Part shown: one piece after another, positions 16,054 to 24,490 of the stretch | How the letters are laid out: every line of letters begins with the position of its first letter | Position numbering within the stretch: the stretch's first letter is position 1 | Source of the DNA: Glaciecola sp034112105 | GTDB taxonomy: Bacteria; Pseudomonadota; Gammaproteobacteria; Enterobacterales; Alteromonadaceae | Direction: 5' to 3' | NCBI GenBank assembly: GCA_034112105.1 | Contig: JAWUVZ010000021.1 | Span: 1 to 31,413, forward strand | DNA: 31,413 bases | Program-made: the position numbers and the translations under genes | The notes under the pieces: generated by a model | Told to the model about the DNA's origin: nothing | The model's database searches: none | What the model saw: only the letters and a program-made list of their open reading frames with translations

Positions 16054-18231
16054 TTAGAGTTTATTCCACTTCAACATTAGCACGCTCAATGGCGGCAGAG
16101 TTACGACGATAGAAAAAGGACAATCATTCCATGGCTTATTTTCGCTTTTACAGATTAACTTTGCAGATGAAGCATAGCCACTGCCACCAAATTCAACATT
16201 ATCAGTATTTAAAATAAGAACGTAATCCCCCTTCTGCTCTACCCCAATACGAAATTTATCTCTTGGAATTGGAGTGAAATTAGCAACCGCCACAATTTGT
16301 TCCGTATTACTTGCGTTGCGGCGAAGCAAAGAGACAATCGATTGCTCCGCATTATTGTGATCTATCCAACGAAATCCAGCAGGGTCATGATCGCATTCAT
16401 ACAATGCAGGCGTTGCCTGATATGTTTTATTTAAGCTTCGGTATAGCTTATTAATACCCAAATGCATTGGTTGCTCTAGCAAATGCCAGTCGAGAGAAAT
16501 ATCGTGATTCCACTCACGATCTTGTGCAAATTCATTACCCATAAACTGTAATTTTTTACCCGGATGAGCAAACATAAAACCATAATATGCACGCAAATTA
16601 GCTGCTTGCTGCCATTCATCGCCAGGCATTTTTTGTAGCATTGAGCCTTTGCCATGCACCACTTCGTCATGAGAAATAGGTAGTATGAAGTTTTCATCGA
16701 AACCATAAACCATACTAAAGGTCAGTTCTGAATGATGGAAACGCCTGTAAGCAGGATCCTTGGCAATGTAATGCAATGAATCATGCATCCATCCCATATT
16801 CCACTTAAAACCAAAACCAAGTCCGCCAGCGTCTACCGGCCTAGACACTCCGGAAAATGAAGTTGACTCTTCGGCAATTGTCATTGCCCATGGATATTTA
16901 GCATACACTTCTGTATTCATCCATTGCAATAAACTGATGGCTTCATAATTATGATTACCACCATCGACATTTGGGATCCATTCCCCGTCATTGCGCGAAT
17001 AATCTAGATACAGCATAGATGCGACGGCATCGACTCGGATGCCATCCACATGATATTTATCAAACCAAAATAAGGCATTTGCGACTAAAAATTGGCGTAC
17101 TGTTTGTTTACCAAAATCGTAAATACATGAATTCCAATCTGGATGCCAACCTTTGCGGGGATCCTCATATTCATATAAATTAGCCCCATCAAAACGCGCT
17201 AGACCATGAGCATCCTCAGGAAAATGTGCTGGCACCCAATCGACAATAACGCCGATATTGTGCTGATGACAGGTATCAACAAAAAACTTAAAACTATCGG
17301 GGTCGCCAAAACGGCTCGTTGGTGCAAATAGACCAATAGGTTGATAGCCCCAAGAACCGTCAAATGGAAATTCTGATACGGGTAATACCTCTATGTGTGT
17401 ATAGCCCATATATTCAACATACTCAACTAACTCTTTGGCAAGTTCTTCATAGGTAAAATAACGCTGTTCAATATTTCCAGGCTTACGCCATGAACCTAGA
17501 TGTACTTCATAAATACTCATTGGAGTTTGATAGTGGTTAATGTTTTTGCGAGTCAACCAATCCTTATCTTTCCATTCGTAAGCACCTTGATCATAAATGA
17601 CTGAACAATGAGACGGATGCTGTTGATGATGAAAACCCAGAGGATCAGCTTTATCAGGCAATTGATGTCCAGAAGCGTCTTTAAGAGAATATTTATATTG
17701 CTCACCTGCCTTGAGGCCCGGAATAAACAATACCCAATATCCCAAATCAGTTTTTTGCATAGGGTGCGACAAGCGATTCCAAATATTAAAATCACCGGTA
17801 ACCGATACGGCTGAGGCATTTGGTGCAAAAACAGCAAAACGAACACCCGAAATGCCTCTTGATTCTACCAATTGGGCGCCAATTTGTTTATATAAGTTTT
17901 CTGGCTGATGATCAACAAAATGAACTGCATGATACGCCTCAGCATCAAACTGATAAGGGTCAATAAAGCGGTGTTTTTGTGAGGCATATTCAGCAACCAC
18001 TTCATAGATGAAATCATCTTCACTCGGCGTTTTAAATTCACCGACAAATAGACCTTCATCGCTCATCTTTAATTGCGCTATTTTTTTATTATGCTTAGCA
18101 CAATAAAGGGTCGCTTTTTTGGCCTCTGGTATCCAGAGAGTTACGCTGGTCTGTGTTTTTAACTGCTTAGGCCCTAAAACATCAAAGGGTAGCGCACAAT
18201 TTCCATGCGTTAATTCTGAATAATTTGCCAT
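16054..18231 (-). CDS. glgB: 1,4-alpha-glucan branching enzyme
   Basis: Transfers alpha-1,4-glucan chains to make alpha-1,6 branches in glycogen. The 725-residue length is usual for the bacterial enzyme with two N-terminal beta modules. The second module shows VRFAVFAPNASAVSVTGDFN (130-149). The barrel carries EVHLGSWR (242-249), DWVPAHFP (331-338), DGIRVDAVASML with nucleophile D401, IAEESTSF with acid/base E454, and LPISHDEVVHGKGS with D522. The ATG start has GGAG upstream. It sits between malQ (17 bp upstream) and glgX (2 bp downstream), in a clear operon order malQ-glgB-glgX. Confidence 0.96.
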   Translation of the reverse strand: MANYSELTHGNCALPFDVLGPKQLKTQTSVTLWIPEAKKATLYCAKHNKKIAQLKMSDEGLFVGEFKTPSEDDFIYEVVAEYASQKHRFIDPYQFDAEAYHAVHFVDHQPENLYKQIGAQLVESRGISGVRFAVFAPNASAVSVTGDFNIWNRLSHPMQKTDLGYWVLFIPGLKAGEQYKYSLKDASGHQLPDKADPLGFHHQQHPSHCSVIYDQGAYEWKDKDWLTRKNINHYQTPMSIYEVHLGSWRKPGNIEQRYFTYEELAKELVEYVEYMGYTHIEVLPVSEFPFDGSWGYQPIGLFAPTSRFGDPDSFKFFVDTCHQHNIGVIVDWVPAHFPEDAHGLARFDGANLYEYEDPRKGWHPDWNSCIYDFGKQTVRQFLVANALFWFDKYHVDGIRVDAVASMLYLDYSRNDGEWIPNVDGGNHNYEAISLLQWMNTEVYAKYPWAMTIAEESTSFSGVSRPVDAGGLGFGFKWNMGWMHDSLHYIAKDPAYRRFHHSELTFSMVYGFDENFILPISHDEVVHGKGSMLQKMPGDEWQQAANLRAYYGFMFAHPGKKLQFMGNEFAQDREWNHDISLDWHLLEQPMHLGINKLYRSLNKTYQATPALYECDHDPAGFRWIDHNNAEQSIVSLLRRNASNTEQIVAVANFTPIPRDKFRIGVEQKGDYVLILNTDNVEFGGSGYASSAKLICKSENKPWNDCPFSIVVTLPPLSVLMLKWNKL

Positions 18232-18248
18232 ATGCGCTCCATTTTTTA

Positions 18249-20444
18249 TTATATTTTACTAGCAACTGACCTTCGATTAGTCAAGTTTGTAGTTAAGGTT
18301 AGAATAGCATCATCCTCGAAAATATCCTCTAAATTACGCGACAATTTTCGCTTCCAATTGGGATATTCATTAAACGTTCCTGGAATATTTATCGGCTGAT
18401 CCATCTGCAACCAATCTTCCAACTGCAAACTTAACAGAGCACTAGAGCCTGATGCCATATGGGTTTGCATTCCATAGTTAAGCTCGGTTGTCATACCCAC
18501 ATCGTTTACATTGTGACTTATGCTACTGGAGATTGAATGATGCCCATGCAGGGTATTTAAGATGTGTTGTTTGTTGTTATGCCTAGCATCATAAAGCGTC
18601 GCTAAAACATCAGCATCTGGATACAACCCAACTTCCTTACCTAAAGCAAGGTCATTACAATGCCAATAGCCAATCAAGGTAGGCATATCATGCGTCGTTA
18701 ACGTTGCCATAGACTGTTGTGGGTAGTGAGAAGGAGCATAGAATCCGCCATCTTCAGCTTGTTCAAAGAAGAAAACGCGATATGAGTACATGCCATTGTC
18801 AGCTAACTTCGCACGAATCTCTTGGGGCACTGTACCTAAGTCCTCGCCAATCACTAGACTTTGATTGCGCTGACTTTCTAGCGCTAAAATACCTAATAAA
18901 TCTTCAACGGGATAACAAACATAACCACCTTGACTCGCATGATCACCTTTGTATACCCACCATAAACGCAATAGTGCCATAACATGGTCAATTCGCAACG
19001 CTCCAGAAGCATGCATATTAGATGAAAACAAATCGATAAGCGGTTGATCCGCTGGTTCGTATAGCTTAATTGGGTCCATGGGGGGTAAACCCCATGTTTG
19101 TCCAAGAGGCCCCAATGCATCTGGTGGGGCACCAATGCTAGCATCGACACAATATAGGTCCTTATTACCCCATATTTCAGCGCCACCCTCACTAACCCCA
19201 ACAGCAAGGTCGCGGTATAAGCCAATCGACATTCCGGCTTCATCACTGGCTTTACTCGATACCTCAAATTGCACTGCTGCTTGCCACTGCAAAAAGAGAT
19301 AAAACTGCACTCGGGTTGTATTTTTTTTTGCAAATTTTGTAACCGCAGGCATATCGTACGCTTTAAATTCTTCTGGAAAAACAGGCCACCCCCAGCTTTC
19401 TTTTCCTTCGGCCTTGAAGCTTTCTTGCAGCGTTTCAAAAATAGCGAGCGTTTGCAAGCTTTCACCGCCTTGTTTAACAAACGCTTTAAAGGCTTTATTC
19501 TGCTTAGTGTTTTTGCTTAAATATTTTTCACTGTAGTGCTTAAAAATCGCATTCAATGCCGCTAATTTAATTTCAGCAACCCCCGCATAGTCGACGTACT
19601 CAGCCGCACGCAAGGTATCTATTTTTTGGCCAATAGCGTTGTCATTAAACCAAGTTTGAACTGCTTTGTGTTCAAACTCTGGCACTTGCTCCACATCAAT
19701 ATACAAATAATTAAGCCAGCGACGTGAGCTCGGTCCATAAGGGCTGCACGTATTCGGATTAGCTGGGTATAATTCATGGATTGGGTTAAGGCCGACAAAA
19801 TCAGCACCTTGGGAAGCTGCTTGGTTAACCAATAAGGTCAAATCGGTAAAATCACCAATCCCCCAATTCCGACGACTGCGCACACAATAAAGCTGCACAC
19901 TTAATCCCCATATTTTTTTACCTTTTTGAATGTCATCTGGAATAAAACATCGCTGTGGCACTTTTATAATGGATGAGGAAGCAAGTTCGAGGTCACCCAA
20001 TTGCACACTCAGCATGTGATAACCCATTGGTAAATCAACGTCTAATTGAATGGCATACTCATGAAACTCTTCATCTTCGATTTCAACCACATTGATTAAC
20101 TGATAATCAACCGCTTCTATTTCACAAGTTTCTGTGGTGCCATCCTCAAGTTTCACAAGCAAATTGAGTTTTTGTGCAGCCATTTCAATAGACAGGCGCA
20201 TAGGAAACACAAAAGCTTCGTCATGTTTTATGACTTGCACTGGGTTCAATGCGCTCATCCACTGCTTAACGAACTCATCTTCAACTTGTTGCTCAAGCCC
20301 CGCTTCATCGTCAACTTTGTAGCCCATGGCTCGAAGAAGCTTTACTTTGGTTTCATCCTTTACCGTTGCAGGAACTCCCCACGCATCAACGAATGCCGAT
20401 TCGATCCCTCGTGACGTCACTAAATGTTCAATTATTTCGCTCAT
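18249..20444 (-). CDS. malQ: 4-alpha-glucanotransferase (amylomaltase)
   Basis: Disproportionates maltodextrins, releasing glucose and lengthening glucans (GH77). From the chosen start the protein is 731 residues, close to the E. coli-type enzyme, with an N-terminal extension of about 150 residues before the barrel. Conserved regions are SPYGPSSRRWLN (about 234-245), GALRIDHVM with nucleophile D486, VIGEDLGTVP with E534, and TTHDMPTLIGYW with D586. I chose the ATG at 20444 (MSEIIEHLV) with AGGA upstream; an in-frame start at 20474 adds 10 basic residues of no family likeness. It is first in the malQ-glgB-glgX run and diverges from gapA, with 265 bp between. Released glucose would feed the Glk-Zwf route encoded further along. 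Confidence 0.94.
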   Translation of the reverse strand: MSEIIEHLVTSRGIESAFVDAWGVPATVKDETKVKLLRAMGYKVDDEAGLEQQVEDEFVKQWMSALNPVQVIKHDEAFVFPMRLSIEMAAQKLNLLVKLEDGTTETCEIEAVDYQLINVVEIEDEEFHEYAIQLDVDLPMGYHMLSVQLGDLELASSSIIKVPQRCFIPDDIQKGKKIWGLSVQLYCVRSRRNWGIGDFTDLTLLVNQAASQGADFVGLNPIHELYPANPNTCSPYGPSSRRWLNYLYIDVEQVPEFEHKAVQTWFNDNAIGQKIDTLRAAEYVDYAGVAEIKLAALNAIFKHYSEKYLSKNTKQNKAFKAFVKQGGESLQTLAIFETLQESFKAEGKESWGWPVFPEEFKAYDMPAVTKFAKKNTTRVQFYLFLQWQAAVQFEVSSKASDEAGMSIGLYRDLAVGVSEGGAEIWGNKDLYCVDASIGAPPDALGPLGQTWGLPPMDPIKLYEPADQPLIDLFSSNMHASGALRIDHVMALLRLWWVYKGDHASQGGYVCYPVEDLLGILALESQRNQSLVIGEDLGTVPQEIRAKLADNGMYSYRVFFFEQAEDGGFYAPSHYPQQSMATLTTHDMPTLIGYWHCNDLALGKEVGLYPDADVLATLYDARHNNKQHILNTLHGHHSISSSISHNVNDVGMTTELNYGMQTHMASGSSALLSLQLEDWLQMDQPINIPGTFNEYPNWKRKLSRNLEDIFEDDAILTLTTNLTNRRSVASKI

Positions 20445-20599
20445 ATAATTTATCCTAATCTTCTTTGGTTTCAACTTTTTTGATACACCAAAGATAGTTG
20501 CTAGCGTTTTTGTAACATAATTTCAAGTGACCATTATTCAACAAATTAGCTGAATTGGGTAATTAATACGTTTACACGGCCACTTTACGCTAAAAAGCC

Positions 20600-20614
20600 T
20601 GTAATTAAACAACA
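20600..20614. promoter_or_regulatory. Weak HexR-like site in the malQ/gapA divergent region
   Basis: TGTAATTAAACAACA agrees with the HexR consensus at 13 of 15 positions, but only the left arm is intact. It is 156 bp upstream of the malQ start and 48 bp from the stronger gapA site. In AT-rich intergenic DNA such partial matches may arise by chance. Confidence 0.25.
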
Positions 20615-20629
20615 ATTATCTATATAATT

Positions 20630-20658
20630 TTGCAATATATACGCTTTTGATCAATAAT
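20630..20658 (+). promoter_or_regulatory. Predicted gapA promoter
   Basis: TTGCAA (20630-20635) and AATAAT (20653-20658) are separated by 17 bp, which would place the transcription start near 20665, at the beginning of the HexR-like palindrome. Both boxes are imperfect, so this is a prediction only. Confidence 0.4.
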
Positions 20659-20661
20659 TTA

Positions 20662-20676
20662 TGTAATATTATTTCA
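20662..20676. promoter_or_regulatory. HexR-like operator of gapA
   Basis: TGTAATATTATTTCA matches the HexR consensus TGTARTwwwATTACA at 14 of 15 positions. It lies 33 bp upstream of the gapA start codon, overlapping the predicted transcription start. HexR control of gapA is described for other gammaproteobacteria, and hexR itself lies in this window. Confidence 0.65.
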
Positions 20677-20709
20677 AATAATGAATTTTCATTTTAAAAG
20701 AGGTTTTTA

Positions 20710-21705
20710 ATGGCTATTAATGTCGGTATAAATGGTTTCGGTAGGATTGGTCGTTTAGTATTGCGTGCAGCAGCGACCCGCGAAGATATTAATGTTGTCG
20801 CAATAAATGATCTATTAGACATAGACTATATCGCTTATCTATTTAAATATGATTCAACGCACGGCAGATTTAACGGAACTGTGGAAGTCAAGGACGGTAT
20901 GTTGGTTGTTAATGGTAAAGGGATCAGAGTTACTGCCCAAAGAAACCCCGAAGACTTAGCTTGGGACGCCGTTAATGCTGATGTTGTGATTGAAGCGACC
21001 GGTTTATTTTTAACCAAAGAGACAGCAGAAAAGCATATTACTGCGGGCGCAAAGAAAGTCGTGCTATCAGCGCCATCGAAAGACGATACTCCAATGTTTG
21101 TCATGGGCGTTAATCACGCTAAATATGCGGGTGAAACAATCGTTTCTAACGCGTCTTGCACAACTAACTGCTTAGCACCCATTGCAAAAGTACTGAATGA
21201 TGCATTTGGTATTAAAGACGGTTTGATGACTACGGTGCACGCAACAACAGCGACTCAAAAAACAGTTGATGGCCCTTCAACGAAAGATTGGCGTGGTGGT
21301 CGTGGTGCTTCTCAAAACATCATTCCATCATCGACTGGCGCTGCAAAAGCTGTTGGTAAAGTAATTCCTGAACTGAACGGTAAACTAACTGGGATGGCGT
21401 TTAGAGTGCCTACAGCAAACGTCTCTGTAGTTGACCTAACCGTTAACTTGGAAACGCCTGCCAGCTATGCAAAAATATGTGAAGTTATGAAGGAAGCCTC
21501 TCAGGGAACATTAAAAGGTATACTTGGTTACACTGAAGATGCAGTTGTATCGCAAGACTTTATCGGCGATACCTTATCAAGCGTTTTTGATGCTACGGCA
21601 GGCATTTCACTTAACGATTCGTTTGTAAAAGTCGTGGCTTGGTATGATAACGAAGTTGGCTATTCAAACCGGATTTTAGATTTGGTTGCACATATTTCTA
21701 AATAA
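20710..21705 (+). CDS. gapA: Glyceraldehyde-3-phosphate dehydrogenase, type I
   Basis: Converts glyceraldehyde-3-phosphate, phosphate and NAD+ to 1,3-bisphosphoglycerate in lower glycolysis and in reverse during gluconeogenesis. The 331-residue length is standard. The nucleotide motif GINGFGRIGR is at 6-15, and D34 in AINDL is the residue that favours NAD. The catalytic cysteine C150 is in SNASCTTNCLAP and H177 is in TTVHATTATQ. WYDNEVGYSNR lies near the C-terminus. AAGAGG serves as the ribosome-binding site. yeaD follows with a strong hairpin between, as in the gapA-yeaD arrangement of E. coli. The gene is preceded by a good HexR-like palindrome. It is the shorter of two GAPDHs in the window and the likely housekeeping glycolytic enzyme. 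Confidence 0.97.
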   Translation: MAINVGINGFGRIGRLVLRAAATREDINVVAINDLLDIDYIAYLFKYDSTHGRFNGTVEVKDGMLVVNGKGIRVTAQRNPEDLAWDAVNADVVIEATGLFLTKETAEKHITAGAKKVVLSAPSKDDTPMFVMGVNHAKYAGETIVSNASCTTNCLAPIAKVLNDAFGIKDGLMTTVHATTATQKTVDGPSTKDWRGGRGASQNIIPSSTGAAKAVGKVIPELNGKLTGMAFRVPTANVSVVDLTVNLETPASYAKICEVMKEASQGTLKGILGYTEDAVVSQDFIGDTLSSVFDATAGISLNDSFVKVVAWYDNEVGYSNRILDLVAHISK

Positions 21706-21768
21706 GGTAGTTTACGCTTTAGTAGCGTAATTTTTTAAAGCGACTTAGTCTGTAAGTTGCTCAAACGA

Positions 21769-21807
21769 AACACATAAAAGACGGCTATAAGCCGTCTTTT
21801 ATGTGTT
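21769..21807 (+). terminator. Strong hairpin terminator between gapA and yeaD
   Basis: A perfect 17-bp stem with a 5-base loop TATAA. The core is AAAAGACGGC/GCCGTCTTTT, so a T-tract follows the GC-rich part on either strand. It starts 63 bp after the gapA stop and ends only 18 bp before the yeaD start codon, so yeaD transcription must read through it or start inside it. Confidence 0.9.
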
Positions 21808-21825
21808 AGCAATTCGGAAAACTGC

Positions 21826-22710
21826 ATGTATACGTATATGAATACACAATATCCCACAGTTTCGACAGGTAACAGAGAACAATTGCAGACATTGAAGATT
21901 GTTAATAGGCACTGCAAAGCTGAAATAGCTCTTTTCGGTGCTCATCTACTCAGTTTTATACCAAACTCTGATGGCAAAGAACGACTATGGTTAAGCGAAA
22001 CTGCGACATTTGATAAAAGCAAACCGATACGCGGAGGCGTACCTATATGCTGGCCATGGTTTGGTGATATTTATCCTGACCTCACAGCAAATAAAGGTCG
22101 CAAATTACCTTCTCATGGTTTTGTGCGCACCCAAGATTGGCGTGTTATTGGAATTGAAGAGACCCCCGAGTCGACAATAATAACATTAAGTCCTACTCAA
22201 CTTGGTTTGTATGGTTTTTCTGACAATCTGTTAACTTATCTTGAAGTCACCTTTTCAGAAAAATGCAGCATCAAGCTCAGTACTAAAAATAAAAGTGAAC
22301 AACCGGTAAAAATTACAGCGGCACTTCATACTTATTTTAATGTCACTGATATTCATCACACTAAAATAATGGGCGTTGAAGGAAGATATATTGATAAGAC
22401 CAGAGAGAACGGTATATTCGAGCAGCCAATACCCTATTTAATCGGCAGTGAAACGGATAGGATCCATCTGCAGGACAAAAACAATCAGTTTGAGTTCATT
22501 CAGGTGGACTTGCAACACGATAAAATTAGCATAGAGCAACATGGACATGACTCCGTTGTTATATGGAATCCGTGGCAAGAAAAAAGCAACGCTATGGTTG
22601 ATATGCAAGACAACGACTACCTCAGCATGCTTTGTATTGAAGCCTCAATAACTCAAGGAACCGTCTTGGCTGCGCAAGAGATACATGAGTTAGTGCAGAT
22701 CATTGGATAA
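21826..22710 (+). CDS. yeaD: D-hexose-6-phosphate mutarotase (aldose 1-epimerase-like)
   Basis: Interconverts the alpha and beta anomers of glucose-6-phosphate, supplying the beta form used by Zwf. The 294-residue protein has a galactose-mutarotase-like beta-sandwich fold. RGGVPICWPWFGD (69-81) is a hallmark of this subfamily. The catalytic pair is expected to be H168 in ALHTYFNV with E272 in CIEASITQG, and H97 in PSHGFVR is a conserved binding residue. The ATG at 21826 has CGGA upstream; an ATG at 21838 is a possible alternative. It lies 120 bp after gapA, behind a strong hairpin, so its expression is probably a fraction of gapA transcription. Confidence 0.9.
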   Translation: MYTYMNTQYPTVSTGNREQLQTLKIVNRHCKAEIALFGAHLLSFIPNSDGKERLWLSETATFDKSKPIRGGVPICWPWFGDIYPDLTANKGRKLPSHGFVRTQDWRVIGIEETPESTIITLSPTQLGLYGFSDNLLTYLEVTFSEKCSIKLSTKNKSEQPVKITAALHTYFNVTDIHHTKIMGVEGRYIDKTRENGIFEQPIPYLIGSETDRIHLQDKNNQFEFIQVDLQHDKISIEQHGHDSVVIWNPWQEKSNAMVDMQDNDYLSMLCIEASITQGTVLAAQEIHELVQIIG

Positions 22711-22746
22711 TGACTCGTTAGTTAATGAACTGCCGACTAGTGAATT

Positions 22747-22784
22747 ACCCCGCGACATCGCTTTGCTTTGATCACGGGGTTTTC
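22747..22784 (+). terminator. Probable terminator after yeaD
   Basis: ACCCCG and CGGGGT form a GC-rich stem closing a loop of about 22 bases, followed directly by TTTC. It lies 37 bp after the yeaD stop, in the convergent gap with eda. The large loop weakens the call. The remaining 106 bp to eda show no gene. Confidence 0.55.
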
Positions 22785-22890
22785 TGGACGATATTAGATA
22801 AACAACAAGCTAAAGAATAAAGATCATGCTAGCTAACTCAGCTATTATAGATGGCGTGTTAAAAAAAATGCACTCCCTATAACGCGTTAA

Positions 22891-23526
22891 CTAAATTTTG
22901 ACCGCTTGTTTAGCAAGTTCAGTGATTTTGGACCACTGCTTGTTTTCAATCACATCAACGGGCGCTAACCATGAACCACCACAGCATTTAACATTCGGCA
23001 ACGCCAAGTACTCTTTATAATTGCTTGGGCTGATGCCACCAGTAGGACAAAATGTGATGTCAGGAAATGGCCCACCAATTGATTTTAGCGCTTTTACACC
23101 ACCCGCAGCTTCTGCAGGAAAAAATTTCAAATGGTTATAACCAGCATCTTTCGCTTTCATTAGATCTGAAATATTTGAGACGCCCGGAATAAGGGGGATT
23201 GTTCCTTCTTTACCCGCTTGCAATAGATCGGCAGTCAAGCCGGGACTAATGGCGAATTTAGCACCCGCTTCAGTCACCGCTTTTAATTGTTCACGATTAG
23301 TCACTGTACCTGCACCGATATACACATCAGGTAACGCTTTAGCAATCGCGCGAATAACATCCATTGCAGCTTCCGTGCGCAGCGTCACTTCTAATACATT
23401 AATACCACCCGCTATCAGCGCTTTCGCGATAGGCACAGCATCTTCAACATTTTCAATTACGAGAACAGGTACAACCGGTCCTTGGTTAAAAATTTCTTCT
23501 GAGGAGAAGGTCCAGTTATTCATCAT
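22891..23526 (-). CDS. eda: KDPG/KHG aldolase
   Basis: Cleaves 2-keto-3-deoxy-6-phosphogluconate to pyruvate and glyceraldehyde-3-phosphate, the last Entner-Doudoroff step. The protein is about 211 residues, a single TIM barrel. Numbered from the chosen start, E46 and R50 lie in LEVTLRT and the Schiff-base lysine K134 in HLKFFPAEAAGG. GAGTVTN and CPTGGISPSNY line the phosphate site. Three candidate starts lie together: TTG 23529, ATG 23526 and ATG 23523. I took 23526 because it overlaps the glk stop by one base (TGATG), a common coupled arrangement; 23523 gives the N-terminus closest to E. coli Eda. It is the last gene of the zwf operon. Confidence 0.95.
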   Translation of the reverse strand: MMNNWTFSSEEIFNQGPVVPVLVIENVEDAVPIAKALIAGGINVLEVTLRTEAAMDVIRAIAKALPDVYIGAGTVTNREQLKAVTEAGAKFAISPGLTADLLQAGKEGTIPLIPGVSNISDLMKAKDAGYNHLKFFPAEAAGGVKALKSIGGPFPDITFCPTGGISPSNYKEYLALPNVKCCGGSWLAPVDVIENKQWSKITELAKQAVKI

Positions 23527-24485
23527 CAATGTTTCTCTTTTGTTTGTTGTAATAAATACGCTAATGCACCCAGTAATCCGTGGTCGGGTTCATTAATTAA
23601 GTAGGTAGGAATACTTTTGACATAGCCCGACAAATTGCCTTTGTCTTCAAATTTGTGGCGGAATTCACCATTAGCAAAAATGTCGCCCAAACGAGGGGCA
23701 ATACCACCGCCGATAAAAACACCTCCAGTGGTACAAATATTCAATGCTAAATTGCCCGCAAAACTTCCCATAACTCGGCAAAACTGTTGCACAGCCCTCA
23801 CGCATGTCGGATTGGTATTGGCGAGCGCATGCTTTGTAATATCAGCAGGATCTTTATACTGAACTTCAAGGCCAGCATCGGCCGCGAGTGCAGTATAGAT
23901 ATTAACAAGACCTCTTCCTGACAGCAGCTCTTCAGCAGCTACTCGGCCTAGTTTTGCTTTTATATAACGCCAAACGATCAGGTCTTGTTCATCGTTTGGT
24001 GCAAAATCAACGTGGCCTCCTTCACCATCAAGAGTCTGCCAACCACTAGCAGTCCAAGTAAGATGTTTAACACCTAAACCTGTGCCGGGCCCAAAAACGG
24101 CAATATTGCCGTTTTTGACAGGTTCACCTCGGCCAATTTGAATGATCTGTTGGTTCGACAATGTAGGTAATGAAAAGGCGACAGCCGAAAAATCGTTAAT
24201 CACTAAAAGGCTATTTAAGCCCAATTCATTTTGCAATACACGTTTAGAAAATGCCCAAGTATGATTCGTCATTTTTACAAAATCATCATTTACTGGACAC
24301 GCAATAGCGATACAACCATGCTCGAAACCGTCAACATTTACATCAATCGCAAACTGGCTAATTGCGTCGGTGATGGTGTCGAACTGGTTACACAAATATT
24401 TAGTGATTTGTTGCAGCGCACCATTCTTTACTAGTGCTAAGCGTATATTTGTGCCACCTACATCAGCTACGAACATCATACTCAT
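23526..24485 (-). CDS. glk: Glucokinase
   Basis: Phosphorylates free glucose with ATP to glucose-6-phosphate. The 319-residue protein belongs to the bacterial Glk family (ASKHA fold), matching E. coli Glk in length. Phosphate-binding DVGGTNIRLAL is at 8-18. The catalytic aspartate D98 is in LVINDFSAVA. FGPGTGLGV is at 131-139 and the glucose-contacting EGGHVDFAP is at 155-163. The ATG at 24485 begins 5 bp after the edd stop; an ATG at 24476 is a possible alternative. Its place between edd and eda ties glucose capture directly to the Entner-Doudoroff pathway and allows glucose released from glycogen or maltodextrin to be used without a PTS. Confidence 0.94.
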   Translation of the reverse strand: MSMMFVADVGGTNIRLALVKNGALQQITKYLCNQFDTITDAISQFAIDVNVDGFEHGCIAIACPVNDDFVKMTNHTWAFSKRVLQNELGLNSLLVINDFSAVAFSLPTLSNQQIIQIGRGEPVKNGNIAVFGPGTGLGVKHLTWTASGWQTLDGEGGHVDFAPNDEQDLIVWRYIKAKLGRVAAEELLSGRGLVNIYTALAADAGLEVQYKDPADITKHALANTNPTCVRAVQQFCRVMGSFAGNLALNICTTGGVFIGGGIAPRLGDIFANGEFRHKFEDKGNLSGYVKSIPTYLINEPDHGLLGALAYLLQQTKEKH

Positions 24486-24490
24486 ATTGA

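Noticed and set aside
18893..19480. 195-codon open frame in another frame of malQ
   Set aside because: It lies wholly inside the well-conserved malQ coding sequence on the same strand and has an arbitrary composition; a chance open frame.
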